Assembly: GCA_914767715.1 (NCBI GenBank)
Contig: OU612074.1
Span: 15,424,062 to 15,488,061, forward strand
Direction: 5' to 3'
DNA: 64,000 bases
From: Membranipora membranacea
Taxonomy: Eukaryota > Bryozoa > Gymnolaemata > Cheilostomatida > Membraniporidae
In this document: in pieces, positions 35,120-48,692 of the stretch
Position numbering within the stretch: the stretch's first letter is position 1
Layout: the number at the start of each line of letters is the position of its first letter
Translations under genes and position numbers: made by a program
The notes under the pieces: model-generated
Told to the model about the DNA's origin: nothing
The model's database searches: none
What the model saw: the letters and a program-made list of their open reading frames with translations, nothing else

Positions 35120-37780
35120 ATGGTTGCAAAAAAGCTTGATTAATACTTTGACACTACAATTACAGGGAAATGATTGTGATTGTTGACACTAAATTTGGAG
35201 AATGGAGTATGGAGTAAAGGAGTATGGTAGCCTGTTGTTAAATCTGTTGAATTTACATATCCATATCATAGTTATAAAAATAGCAATTAATTGCAGTGTA
35301 ATGTAAAGAGAAATTTGCATGAGTATTTCCTTTGCCAATGTCCTACTAGCATCCACCATAGGGAAGAATTTCCTTGTCTTGTTTCTGCTAACTATACTGC
35401 TGCGCCCCGTTCTAAGAACAACAACCTACTGGTAGGCTACAGACGAACTTGGCTATTAAATTATCTTATGTTGGTATAAAAAGTTGGTAAACAACAAAAC
35501 AATCATGTAGTATTTATAGCAAGTTTCCACAAATATTCACACGGCAAGAAGTTTCAATCAGCATTGGCTGCTTCAACAAAAAAACTGTTAACTGCAACTT
35601 ATATTTACTTTTTTCTCTCTAGATCTAATCCACTGCCACATAAGAAACGAGACTCATGATAAAACATTTATTGAAGTATTAGTTTTCAACAAGAAAAAAA
35701 GGCAAAGGTGATTGGAATAATGGAGCTTGAGGGAAGAATAGGAATTGGTTAATTGCATGCCCAAAGATTTTATATCTTACCTATCAAGTAACACCATGTC
35801 CAAAAATTTCAATGATAAGGGGGACACACTCAACAAGCTAATAATTAGAAAGAGTGGGGGACTCGGGTGTCGCTCGCCACCCAGATGCCCCGCTGTAGGA
35901 CAGAGAAGATAAGACATTCCTTTATTAATAAATACTCTGATTTTTAACATGATTTTTAGTAACCATTTTTATCATTATATATTTTACTGCTAACTCTTTT
36001 TACTGGTGGAATTCACTCCAGTATATCACACTGCTGAATTAAGGAGGAGCATAAATAAATACATACATACATACAGCTTGCGGGAAGAATAGGTAAAGGT
36101 TAAATCTAGTTTTATAGCGCATCGGGGAGTAATCATTGTTCATGACGACCACGTGTATTTTAATGTCATAGAAATTCATTATTTCCATATGTACCTTCTT
36201 AAATCATAGAATTCCTAACATTCTCCTTTCAAATAAACCATGCCGCCTTATATAAGGCCAATCCAAATTAATTCCTTGATATAGATGAACGCCCGCCACC
36301 TTGTCAGAGCCCTGATAAAATCAAAATACCGCCAGACGCCAGTTGAAAATAGTCATAAAATAATAAAATATTTTACCTCCTTGTCATTTGACCAAGTAAA
36401 ATATAAAACATATACCCCTAAACGCCTGTCAATTCCCTATATGTATGCACATGGTATGCATGATATATAATTTAATTACCTATCGTGAGTGGTGACTCAC
36501 TATGGATGAAGAGAACAAAAAATATAACATGTAAATAAAATTCTGTTTTTCTTTTCTTGATTGTCCATCGTTGATTTTATAATATGATACTGATTGGCAA
36601 ATTAGTAGTGTGCGTGACCAATGAGAGGAAACCTAAAATCTTTTAAAATAATCAAAATGGACTCAGAGCAGGGTAGGAGGCGTGGCTCGATACTCTTGTG
36701 TCATTGGCTACTTATTTATATACAAACATTCTGAAAGCACATGGCTTGCAATGTGAGTTAGTGGCATTACATTATCAAACACTCATTAGATGGCAGGGTC
36801 AACCATTCAAGATTTGTGTATGTGAGAGAAAATAAAAAAATTTTGCAGCTTCTTGAGTTCAGGGTATAAAGATAAAATAAAAAAATATTTTAACTCCAGC
36901 TGTTTTATAGGGCTAAAATATAAAATAAAAAAACACCTCCCTCCACCTACAAATAGTCATCTAGATCAAGGTATTAATTTGGAGTGGCCTAAAAGTAAAC
37001 CATGATTTCAATATACGTTTAACTGTGATATTATTTGTTGTCATTTCCTTCAAACTCATTGTATGATTATGTGTTGATTAGTGTTGTATCAAACAGAGAG
37101 AAAGCACAAGGCTGCATCTTGCTATAACTACCCAGGCCCGTAGTTCTAGGGGAGGCAGGGACGCTCGGCTCACCCTAGAATGCTCGATTGAGTGGCCTAA
37201 AAATGCTATAATTGAATGTTCCAGGTCAGAATCAGCTCATTTTGGACTCTGATATGCTAATTATGTCATTGAGACGCTTTGGAGGCTGGGGATTAACCAC
37301 AGACTCCGATACCCAACCTGGTGTTACTCAAGGATTTCCGCCTCCCCTACCATTTTTTCTAAACTGCGACCCTGCTAACACATGATTTTAGTATTGTTTA
37401 CCAGTATTTTGTAACAACTAGATATAATTTGATGGCTAAGTCTGTCTGTACTAACAGGTCATTGATCTTAGAACGGTACTTAGCTGTATAATCAGCAGAA
37501 ACAAATCGAGGAAATTCTTCCCTGTGATTGATCCTAGTAGGACATTGGCAAGGAAATACTTGTGCAAGTTTCACTTTACATCACACTGCAACTTATTGTG
37601 CATTTCCATGTCTAATATAAACATGTCAATTTACCAGGATTTAACTGAATTAATTTTGAGCTATCATTATCCTTGTGTCGAAAAAATTTGTATCAAAAAT
37701 TTAAATCCCAAGTACTATTATTTAATAATTTCCCTGTTGTAGTCTCAAAGTAGTAACCATGGTAGTTTTTTTGCAACCAA
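35120..37780. other. Spacer between divergent genes F and G
   Basis: No exon recognised. At 36055-36077 an ATAC run follows agcataaataaatacatac, which resembles the microsatellite tail of the LINE at 51.8 kb and may be the 3' end of another retroelement on the plus strand. 37430-37570 carries the upstream block shared with gene E. Confidence 0.45.
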
Positions 37781-37782
37781 CT

Positions 37783-37812
37783 GCAACACAAACTCTCCTG
37801 GTACACGAGGAT
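37783..37812 (+). promoter_or_regulatory. Conserved distal promoter element, gene G
   Basis: caacacaaactctcctggta then cacgaggat, about 103 bases before the TATA box; same as in genes E and F. Confidence 0.6.
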
Positions 37813-37885
37813 ATGATATGTCTGAGTATGAATTATTAAAGTGCAGTTTGATGATGACAGGTGATTGCATGTCTGCCCTGGTCCG

Positions 37886-37892
37886 TATAAAA
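37886..37892 (+). promoter_or_regulatory. TATA box of gene G
   Basis: TATAAAA 68 bases before the ATG at 37954. Confidence 0.65.
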
Positions 37893-37953
37893 CCATCACC
37901 TTTGATCAACTTTAGACACAAGTACCCAGTAACAGAACAGAAACGACACAACC

Positions 37954-40283
37954 ATGGCAGTGGATCATATAAGGATTCTAGCAGTAATAGCTGTGTTTGG
38001 AACTCTCGCTGCAGGTTGGTTTTTATAGTGATACCAAGATTTGTGTCATGAAGTGGTAAAGTTTCAAAAGCTTATTAAAGACCGTTTGTTTGTGATTACT
38101 TTAATTTGTCGATCAAGATACAATTAAATGTATAAATTTTATCTGACAGTAGTTAGCAGAGTGCTCCCCTGGACAAGTAACTTCCTATCTCACTGTTTCT
38201 GCTAAGGGCTTCATCGCTACTATAATTTCCGAACCAATCTAAATCCTGGATAAAAACTCTGTATCAGGATGATCATCAATTGCCAATAAAACTAGAGACT
38301 TAGACAAACTTTTGCAAAAGATCTTTTGTTCTCCCCCTTGAATCGTCTGATATTTCCTATTGCACGGATAAGCTAAATTCATTTATGACACAGACACAGT
38401 ACTCATTCCATTTGTTCTACAGTTGATCTTGAAAAGTCAAAAGAAAAATTATTGTGTCTATTTCAGCTCAAATTGGCGCACCTGGACCCGATCCTACCTT
38501 CCCACCTGCTGGATCATGTCCCCCAGTGGACCCCCGACTACAATGTGCTAAAGGACATTTCATAGATCCTGCAGGATGTATTCGTGGCTGCAGACCAGGT
38601 GATTCTTATGTGAAATCTGATATATAAGAAGACATTATTCACAATTGCAATTGAATTCAATACCAGCATATACTGTATTAAGATATGGCTGGCAAAGCAG
38701 TGGAGTCTCTCTTTTGAGCAAGGCTCAACCTACAATAGGGTTCTCTCAGGATACATTAGTCAAATTTGACAAATATCAGAGATTTATACTTTTTGGTCAA
38801 CATACCATTTTCTTAGCCCTTGTTCCTCTGTTACAGACACATGTGATCCGAGACGACCTTGCTCATCATTCTCCTGTGCTGGTAATGGTGGAACTCGGTA
38901 TACATGCCCCAGAGGTACTATCAATGACAGATGTGGCTGTGAAGGTTCTGGGTGTATGTGTGGTGAGTTACATATACAATTCCTGAATAATTAATTTCTG
39001 CTTGAAGTAATGACCAGTATTGTTTTCATATTATGAAAGTATGTACAACATTTGATATTTTTGCTTGAAGCGATGACCTGAAAATTGATGTTTTTTGTCA
39101 TTGTGATTGCAAGATTTGCTGTCGTATTCTACAGAGTACAACACTTAAAAAGAGCTTAGAGCTTTGAAATGACATTCAATTAATATAGCATCATTTCTTA
39201 CATACAGCTGGATGTCCAGGCTTTAACAACAGAGTACAGTGTGATAATGGTTACAAGGTGGATAAATATGGCTGCCCAATGAATGAATGCGGTAGGTTTT
39301 TAGGTATTTGTGGCTTATTTATAGGGGACCCACAGATATTAGTCTTTCCTTCTAAGAACCCAATTTACATAGGCATAATAAGTGTGAAATCGAAATCCAA
39401 AACTTTTGTGATTGACAGCTACTGCTGTTGTCAAGAAACCGTCTGTGTCTTGTCTCAAATATCTGGTGAGATCTTTTTATGAGGTAATGATGATAAACTA
39501 TCATATGGTGGGTTAATTGTGCTAATTTGCAAACTATTTACCAATGCCTGGAGTTGTGTGCTTACATGCAATTATTTCATTCCATTTTTACTCATTTGTC
39601 ACATCATGCATGTTCCAGATTCTGATATTATTGACCACTACATTTTCAGTTTTGATACTGGTCAACTCTTTTCTTTTCTGAAGCTCAAATGACCTGTCAA
39701 AACTAGCTGGCACTAGTCAAGCAGACTTAGTTATATACAAGCTGTTTTTGCATATCGTCACTGTTACTACTTTCAGCGCCACCAGCATCCCCTCCACCAT
39801 CATCAGCACTAGGATGCCCAGGCCCAAGGGACCCTCCTGGTCCAGTCGGTAGATCCTGCAATGTACATAGTACCCTGTGTGGCAGAGGGGATGTGTGCTG
39901 TATCATTCCAGGTTCTGGTAGCAGAAGTGGAAACTGTGTCAGAGGCGTTCCGTAAGTAGAAACAGTTACCATCCATAGCAAATTTTGCAACACAGACACT
40001 AATCATCCATTCATTTATTGGCTGCATTTAGAAAATTTTGAAGCAAGGAAACTGTTTTGTGGTTTAAACAAATTAGAATATAAATTATGAAAATTTAGGC
40101 ATCCGAGTGTTTTTGATCGTTCTTTGATCTATGCTACCGTACCATCAGGGTAAAGTTTTATCTTCTTTATCATGACTGAATGTGTATCAAAATCTTTACA
40201 AATGTATATAATATTCTTGTTTACCTTTTTGATCTAGGCTACAAGGACCTCCTTCAAGACCATCTCCACCAGGACGTAAATAA
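37954..40283 (+). CDS. Modular cysteine-rich secreted protein (gene G), 6 exons
   Basis: Exons 37954-38014, 38467-38598, 38837-38962, 39208-39291, 39777-39951, 40238-40283; phases 1,1,1,1,2; 207 residues. Leader MAVDHIRILAVIAVFGTLAA. Exons 2-4 match the front half of genes C and D (CPPVDPRLQC/GCIRGCRP; CDPRRPCSSFSCAG with NDRCGCEGSGCMC; GCPGFNNRVQC with GCPMNEC). Exon 5 is the E-type module (LGCPGPRDP, GRSCNVHSTLCGRGDVCC, SGNCVRGVP), with a local deletion and a CC pair where E has SANC. Exon 6 starts LQGPPSRPSPP like exon 3 of gene E but ends GRK-stop. Thus G joins a C-type front to an E-type back. Function unknown; secreted and probably disulfide-rich. Confidence 0.85.
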
Positions 40284-40503
40284 GCTCTTACAGAAACAGA
40301 CAAGACCAAAGGGGAGCAATGATGACAAATGTAGATCTTTTTAATTTGTTGAAATTCTAGATTCTAGAAGCTCCCTTTGACTACAAAAATTTATGAAAAC
40401 TCCCCACAAACAGCACCACAACGGATGGACAGACTTTTGTTGCTTTGCTCATACACAGATTAAACTTGAACCTTTGTAAACTTTTGATATGCAGAATTCA
40501 TAT

Positions 40504-40509
40504 AATAAA
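40504..40509 (+). promoter_or_regulatory. Polyadenylation signal AATAAA, gene G
   Basis: About 220 bases after the stop at 40281-40283. Confidence 0.5.
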
Positions 40510-43500
40510 CCTTGCATATTCCGCACCACTTACAAATTTTTATTTATTTTATTATCTTATTTATTGCGGTAAGTACTGTGTATCTAACCACCAAATCAAC
40601 AGTAGTGATACCTTTTTTTCTGCTCTTATCAATATCTGTCCCTATCAATAGTGGTAAGTTTTAAATTTGGACCTCGGATAAGATGGAGGCAACACCTAGA
40701 CATAGCAAAAAATGTGAACACGCTTTACGTTTGATGCCAAGAACATCAGCCCACCACAGACTGCTTAGCAGATAAATTCACATGTAGAACTCTTTCAATT
40801 CAAAAACCCTTGAGCGTATTCTAGGCTTCTTATTCGACTGAAAGGATCCTTTTCCTCAAGTGCTGTCTGACAATATGTTTGGCTGTTTTGATATTGGTGT
40901 ATCATCTCAAGTGTCTAGAGGACACGCATAGAGCTTGGACACGGCTCAAAAAGTTGTCGCCCACCTGTAAAGCTGACAAATATAATTGGGAGGTTGTTAG
41001 TTTAAACAGCTAATCTAGTTTATACAGGCCAGAGTTAATTTGATCATGTATTAATTACCTGTCATTGAAATTGGATAACCCTTGTAAACAAGACAGGTCA
41101 ATCGAAACCTGATGATAATTGTCCCAAGACTCAATTTTACTACATCCTGAACAAAATTATGAGCCACAACCTGTTCATTCCTGTCACAAACTCGTCTGAT
41201 CTGAATGAGATATACATGATGGTAAGGGGAGCGTGTGGGATGTAAATAAACAAATATTGATGGCGACCCAAATGGTTGAAATGTGGGGTAGTAACTAACC
41301 ATGACCGCCGATCATAATGTTTTAAAAACATTGAGTTTTTGGCATGATTATCACAGTTCTAATATAATTCAGAACTCATCTTTCCCAAAAAAGTGAGTGA
41401 TCGGTGAAGATGAAGAGATGAGCAACGTTCAGGCAATCACTCTCATCAGAGCAAATTAGCAGCAACAGATATGCATATTCTGGTCTCTAAAGTCAGTGAC
41501 CTTGTCCTCAGTGGTAAGGCACTAGGCATAGAATTTTCAACCACAGTCAGACAGCAGACACCACAAAAAAAATCAATTGATGACACTATGCGCAAAAATG
41601 TCGATTTTATCGTTTCCAATTTAGCGCTGTGATTTGGAATGACACAATCAGATAGGCTTTCGCCCTAAGTCCTGTCCTAAAACAGCACAGCAACTAATCG
41701 TTATAACCCTACTTAATCAAAACTTCAACTAATAAATCCTCCTTATTTGTGTTAATCAAACATAGAGATTAATTGCATATACTGGTTCATGTTTTCCATG
41801 TTTTTCATTAATAAAAGTTGAAATAAAGCCTTCCTTACTCAATTACAAATTAGTGTCAAATCAATCACCAAAACTAAATCTATTCCAGAATGTAATTAGC
41901 CGCCTACAGTGTTAATAGCCTTTTATAATCTTGACACATTTTTCTGTAATCAGTCGGGTAAACAAGTTTTCCTCATTACCGCTATGCTTGAGCATCTAGA
42001 CATCTTTGCTAGACATTGGCCTACCTCGTTAAAGGACAATGATTAAATGCATAATACATTTTGATTCAATCTGTCTGTTTAATATCTAAATCATAACATT
42101 TAAAAATAAATTGAATATTTGGCATGATTATTACAATTCTCATGCGATTCAGAATTTCATTAATGATCGTCTTTCCAGAAAAAAGTGAGTGATCGGCGAA
42201 GATGAAGAGATCAAGAAGGTTTAGACAATCCCTCTCATCAGAGCAAATTAGCAGCAATAGATATGCAAATTCTGGCCTCTAAACTCACTGGCCTTGTCAT
42301 CAGTGGTAAGGCACTAGGCATACAATTCTCAACCACAGTCAAGCAGCATACACCACAAACAAAAATATTAATTGATGACACTATGCGATAGAACGTCCAT
42401 TTTACTCTTTCCAATTTCCAGTTTCCGATTTAGCGATGTGTTGTTTGTCTGAGATTTTGAATGACACAATCAGATATGTTTTCACCAAAATTATATCCTA
42501 AAATAGCACAGCAATTAACCCTTATATCCCACTTAATATAAACTTCCTCAAATAAATCCTCCTAATTTCTGATAATCACATACATTTATTGCACTCTCTG
42601 GCATTTGAGATATATAGTTCATATTATCCATCCAATCCTAATAATGGTTTAAATAACATCCAATCCTTATTAATGGTTGAAATAAAACCTACCTTCTTGT
42701 TCCTGACTCAGTTACAAATTAGTGTCAAATCAAGGAGTTAAAGACTCCTTGGTCAAATCAATCAACAAAATTAAATGTATTCCAGAATGAGGTTAGTCGC
42801 CTACAGTGTTAATAGCATTTTATAATCCTGACACATTTTTTAGTTATCAGTCAGGTAAACAAGTTTCCTTCATTACCTAAACTAATCATCTTCTCGAGAC
42901 ATACTTCATCTAAAGGCAATTATCAAAAGTTATTAGTTCTCAAATATTTCAATTCAATCTCAGTCTGTTGAAGATCAAAATCGGATGAACTGATTCTTAT
43001 ATTCGATGATAACAAAAACAAGCCGCATGAATTTATCCTTTCTTCTAATGTTCTCTGTATTTTGCCCACCGTATACATACATCAATCCCTAAACTTGATT
43101 TCTGCTAGTGCTGAGTTACTTGGACGAGGTGTTATAGTAGATTTTACTGATCTCAGAATGGATAGAATTACAAATATTGTGTACACAAAAATATTGTCAC
43201 TTCAAAACTATGTGACTTGGATATAATATGCAACTCCTAAAAATGATAGTCAAATTGGTTCCAGACCCTATTAAAACAATTTGGCATGGCAATAGTAAAT
43301 TGGTTATTAAAGGAAATACGGAAGCCATCAATCGTCTGAAATCTTGTTATTTCAAAGATAGATTATTGCAGGTTTAATGACTGAGAGTATTTATAGCTTT
43401 AGAAGAATTATGATAAGCATCTTATAGCAATGTGCTTCTTGGTCAATTAAACAATTCAGTGTAAAATCAAAGAACCAAACTGAACAAGCGGCAGTAATAA

Positions 43501-43634
43501 ATTGTTGATTGATAGCCTTCCACCTTTTTAAGCAGTAAATATTTTCAAACTAATTTGTAAACAAGGAAATAAGGTGGTATGAAAACGCATAATTCACTCT
43601 AATGGTACCCTATGTTAGTATGATAACAGGTGCA
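40510..43634. other. Spacer between genes G and H
   Basis: No exon recognised. Dominated by the tandem duplication at about 41340-42900. Confidence 0.5.
41340..42900. repeat. Tandem duplication of a non-coding segment (period about 0.8-0.9 kb)
   Basis: Copy 1 (about 41340-41985) and copy 2 (about 42120-42885) share in order: aagtgagtgatcgg, agatgaagagat, cagagcaaattagcagcaa, gtggtaaggcactaggcata, cctacagtgttaatagc and tcaggtaaacaagtt-like sequence. The period drifts from about 790 to 895 because copy 2 has insertions. Neither copy has a coding frame. Confidence 0.8.
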
Positions 43635-43641
43635 TATAAAA
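43635..43641 (+). promoter_or_regulatory. TATA box of gene H
   Basis: TATAAAA 68 bases before the ATG at 43703. Confidence 0.65.
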
Positions 43642-43702
43642 AAGACAAGAATGCACACCGAATTCAGATCATATGTGGTTGTGCGACTGAGACAACACAA
43701 TC

Positions 43703-46700
43703 ATGGCAGTACAACACTTTACCTTGTTAGCAGCTGTAACAGTGCTAGTAACTCTTGCGTCAGGTTGGTACTTAATATTTCAATCTCTGTATATTCAGGC
43801 TCGAGTTATCTGATTGATAAATCTTTAAACATGAGTTATATGTTTGTTTCAACATTATTATTTGTATTTGACACTTCTCGGTGCATCATGAAACTTTATC
43901 TTACACCCTATTATACTTCTTTTAGCATGGTATGAACCACCAAGACCAGCATCACACCCACCAGGACCTCCAGCTTCACAGCCACAAGGACTACCGGGAT
44001 CACAGCCGTCAGGTGCACCAAGATCACAGCCTGTTACACGTAAGTCCAGCAAATCATCATTGTTATTTTTTCTGATGATTTAAAAATTTAAATTCACATG
44101 ATCAGAAAGAATAGATATTACATCCTGTCATCACAACCACAGCATGCCGATCACTCTTAGACACTTGAATACAATTCATTGGCTGCAGCTAATCCTATAT
44201 AATTTGCTGTACTATTACCCTTTTTTATATGTTCACCATAGCATACGCTTAGCACTAGCAGGGCGAAATCTACATCTCATTGTGACAGAGGGCTACACAA
44301 TAATGAGATAAAAATAAAAATCAGACTGAACTTCGAAGCTTCTTTCTTTAGACAGTCTGTCTGTCTGACTTAATAATTTATAGTCAGCCTCAAACAACAG
44401 CCCTTGCAGAGTAACCGACTAATACTAATACTAATACTTATACTAAAATTTAGACATTTTTTTATTTTCAGCTCCTGGACCAATTTGTATACCAGTGCCT
44501 GGACCACCCGGAACTGTACCTACAGGCCCACCACCAGGTTCTAATCCTCCTCCGTGTATATTCATTGGAGAGTGTGGACTATTTCCTCCAAACGTAACTC
44601 CTTACTCTTGCCCCAATGGATTTGCAGAGGACAATTGTGGATGCGAGGCTACAAGCTGTCAGTGTGGTAAGTGACTGATTTATTGTGATATAACTGGTTT
44701 TACTGATTTAAATGATTTTAACTGATTTTACTCATTTAACTGATTTAAATGATTTTAACTCATTTAACTGATTTAAATGACCATAACTCATTCAACTGAT
44801 TTAAATTATTTAACTGATATATCATATTGTTATGTCAAACAGGGTTACAGCTCAATGATTTAACTTCGCTGCCACCCAGCTCTCCCAAAAGTATAGAATA
44901 ACAACTATTGTTTTTGATCCAATTTGTGTAGCTATGAAAAAGTAATGGTATTTAACTCTACCACAACATACCACCATACGCACCATACATGTAACCGTCA
45001 CCAAAACATAGCAGTGTATTATACAAGGCATGCCATACAGTATAGTGTTATAGTATACAGTTTTGTATGGTTTGTTTTTCCTGCTGGGAGATAATTTTTT
45101 TCAAATGGCAATTTTTCCTTTAACATAAGCTACAGACTTGCTTTCTCTCTTTCGCAGCTGGATGTCCTTATTTCAATAACAACCTCCAATGTGATGACGG
45201 ATACAAAGTTGATCCCAAGACAAATTGTCCCCTAGGAGAATGCAGTAAGTTTTATCATTCTAATAAATTATATGTAATTGGAGGTTAGCATATCACATGT
45301 CCATCATACCCATAGATTGGCACTGTAATACTAACATTTATCTCATTGTTGATAATGCATCTAAAAAATCGTATTATCTGTGGTGATGATTCAAATTTTA
45401 ACAATTGCGTTGCAGATACCTTTTCTAGAGTTATATAGATATAAATTTGATTAGCATTGAAGTGGGCTACCTACATTGTCATTATCCCAGTTGTTGACAA
45501 TTTTCCAATGCTCAAAGCTCGTGAATTATTAAAAATCATCACTCACTTGTGTTGATATGAGTACTAGCATAGTCATGTTTACACTTCTTGCATGAGCCCA
45601 AAAGAATGCAATTCCTTGATACAGCGAAACTATTCTATGGTAATCGGATTGAAATTAAGGATCATAGCCAATACATCTGACAAATAATTATAATTGATTG
45701 ATATTGATCAAATAACAAATTTTTATTTGTTTTACAGACATACCATGCCCCCAAGTTCTCTGTTTGCCTCCACCTGATTGTCCACTTGAGGACCAGATTC
45801 CAACGTGAGCATAAACATTTTATAAGATGTGGTGATATCCTGTTCTGTACGGCTCTACCTGGTTTTTAACAATCATAAAGCCCCTCAACTAGGGATTTTA
45901 ACCAACATTTTTTTCAACTAATATCACTAGGGGTTCTTGACGGTCAAAAGAAACCTTCAATACAAGCATATTATTGCATCACAGGATTGTTTTGAATATA
46001 TGATCACTAGATATTTGGGGGCCACTTCAATGTAACAGGCAGAATATACATTCTTGTAACTGGCCTTGGTAGGATTGCTAAACCAAACCTGAAACACATT
46101 ATCACTCTAATTTATCGCACTGAAATGATGCAGTATGATGTAAATTGACTTCGTTCATGCTTACAATCCTGATGTGTCTTTTTGGTAGATTTCTCAATGT
46201 CCCAGGGAAGTGTCTCGGATGCCCAGTATGCAAGGAGCCAGGTAAGAATATGATCATGTACTTGTCGTCCCTGTCCATAACACATCAGGACAACGAAAAC
46301 CTTAAGAAATATTACCAACCTCCAAGCGAGCTTCACTTCGAACTATATACTTCCAGGTATTTGGCTAACTAATATTTTTTATGTCGAAACCACCATTTAT
46401 TTTACTCTATTTTGTAGTATGTCCACAAATTAGATGTGAACCACTGACTTGCCCCGAGGAAGACCAGATTCCCACGTGAGTATAATTAATTTGTTGGGGT
46501 GTGGTTCTTAAGTTCCTTTTACAAGCAATCAGTGCCTTATATCAAAAAAATGTTATAGTGTGTTTTCCGTGACAATTTTCACTTCTCATACTTGCTGATG
46601 GGTTGTAAGTTTGAATTAATCCGACCTCTCATTGCCAATATCCAGAGCGCATTTTTACCACGAACAGAATTTTTTGGAAAAAGAGATTTCGAACCAATCT

Positions 46701-48692
46701 GCAACAATGTCACTCCTATTATCATTATTGCAACACCTCATGACTCAGCAGTGACATAGCCATATAATTTGATTTATTTCTTTCACAGAACTATCATTTT
46801 CGAAGGGAAAGAGTGTATGGGGTGCCCAAAATGCAAGGAGCCGGGTAAGAATATGATAATTTACTTGTATGTCTTGCTCATAACCCATCAGGTCAATGAA
46901 TAATTTGGAAAATTTTCCAAGCTACGGATCAAGTTTCCCTTTGAACTACTAGCGATGGGTTCCAAAGAGCACCGAGTTTTGGTCTCGAAGAGACAGTACC
47001 TCAACCAAATATCTTTTATGTGTGATCACCATTTATTTTTTTTGTAGTATGTCCGCAAATAAGATGTGAACCACTGGATTGCCCAAAGGAAGACCAGATT
47101 CCAACGTGAGTATAATTATTTTAGTGGGTTACAGTTCCGGGGGCTCTGGATTCCAATGTAAAACCTTCCAAATGCCTAAATCAAGCGCACTTCTTTAATA
47201 AAAATTTAATTGTAAAGAATGTTCGCACAAAACTCTTAATTAAAAATTGAAAAATCACGAGCACAAAAAAAAACACAAGCACCTCCTTAGCAGTTGTGTC
47301 ACGGTTTCGGTCAATATATTCTGGAAGCTTCAAGTCCCTTTAAACTAAAGCTGAAGAGCTAATTCATTCTTTTCCTACCAGAGAATCGATTGAAGTATTG
47401 AAATTAAAAATTGTAGTGACATATGAATGTTACATTTTTTCACAGGACTATCATTTTCCAAGGAAAAGAGTGCATGGGATGTCCAAAATGCAAGGAGCCA
47501 GGTAGGAATTAAAGCTTTTATGTTTGTCTCATCAGTAGCTAAGGCAGAAGAAATTTGTTTGTTCTGGTTTCCCAGTCAAAAATTGAAATAAGTAACTTTA
47601 AAAGGTGATTATCAATTGACAGAGGGACGAGATGCGACAATTTTAATTGAGAATAACATTTACAATCTGATATGGTGGTAAAAAATAGCAACAGCTGCTA
47701 GCAATGACTATATGGTTTACATATTTTTGAATTTCAAAAAAGGAAAAAACTTGATCTTTCAGTAGCCCAGTTATTAGATATTATCATAGGCTTTGTTTTA
47801 TTTTAATCGATCCAGTGTATCCACCTCATTGTCAACAATGCCCAGTAGGAGAGTGTGGGTTTCCACAGGTACCCCCTACCAGCACTCCATACACATGCCC
47901 CAATGGCTATGTGAATGATACATGTGGATGTCAAGATACGGACTGCCAATGTGGTAAGTTTAGGTCAAGGTCAAGTTTAATACACAGTTCATGCTCATGT
48001 TGTTTTATCGAAATGTTTGGGAGAGAAGTAACTTCCCCATTGGTTATTGTTAGAGCGACATCTACATGTCAAATATCTATACACCATTATTATTTTTATC
48101 GTTTTATCAATTTTGTGGCCTTCCAAAAAGCTTGCCAGTCAAATGTGTGTAGTCTGGTCTATCAGTTGGATGAACAAATCGATCTTGACTGAACCGAAAG
48201 GTGCCAATTTAATCCAATTAAATCATCTTGAGACAAAGATTCTTGTAAAGCTGAATTTTGTTGCAATAGATTTGCACTGATGTTTATGATTGATATTTGT
48301 AGTTGGATGCCCAATGTTTGACAACTCTGTGTATTGTGAATTTGGATATAGAACCAGGGGCGGTTGCCCAGTAGCTGTCTGCAGTAAGTATGAGATCAAA
48401 AATCTATTTGGTTACTGTTATTGGGCAGAGTGGAAACCTGATATTTAAAGATTGAAGCCTAAGATCTTGAGTCAGGATGAGTCCGAGTATTAGCATTGTC
48501 ACATTTAAATCTGTTGAATTGTGTTAAGTTGAGCCCTATGCTTTGGGTAGCAATGAATAAAGCTGCTCTGTTTTATTCAAGAATGTTTCCGTTCATGTGT
48601 GCCTAAAAATTCTTGGTCACAAAATCTTATCAGCTCCGCAAATCTAACCTTTATTGATTTTAGACCCTCCACCACACTCATATGGATACTAA
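43703..48692 (+). CDS. Large modular cysteine-rich secreted protein with triplicated two-exon module (gene H), 13 exons
   Basis: Exons 43703-43763, 43926-44039, 44472-44666, 45158-45244, 45738-45804, 46189-46241, 46418-46475, 46789-46844, 47048-47105, 47446-47501, 47816-47953, 48303-48383, 48664-48692; 350 residues. Leader MAVQHFTLLAAVTVLVTLAS. Exon 2 is a cysteine-free Pro/Gln/Ser-rich linker. Exon 3 is the proline-rich C5/E3-type module (FIGECGLFPP, EDNCGCEATSCQC). Exon 4 is GCPYFNNNLQC..NCPLGEC. Exons 5-6, 7-8 and 9-10 are three copies of one module (CPQIRCEPLDCPKEDQIPT then FQGKECMGCPKCKEP), split by a phase-2 intron and bounded by phase-1 introns. Their C-x2-C-x2-C ends recall a von Willebrand type C domain, but this is only a resemblance. 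Exons 11-13 (GECGFPQVPP, DTDCQC; GCPMFDNSVYC; NPPPHSYGY) match the back end of genes C and E. Confidence 0.85.
44670..44822. repeat. Minisatellite of about 20 bp in an intron of gene H
   Basis: Imperfect tandem copies of actgatttaaatgatttta with catttaactgatttaaatg variants, starting just after the donor of exon 3. Confidence 0.75.
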
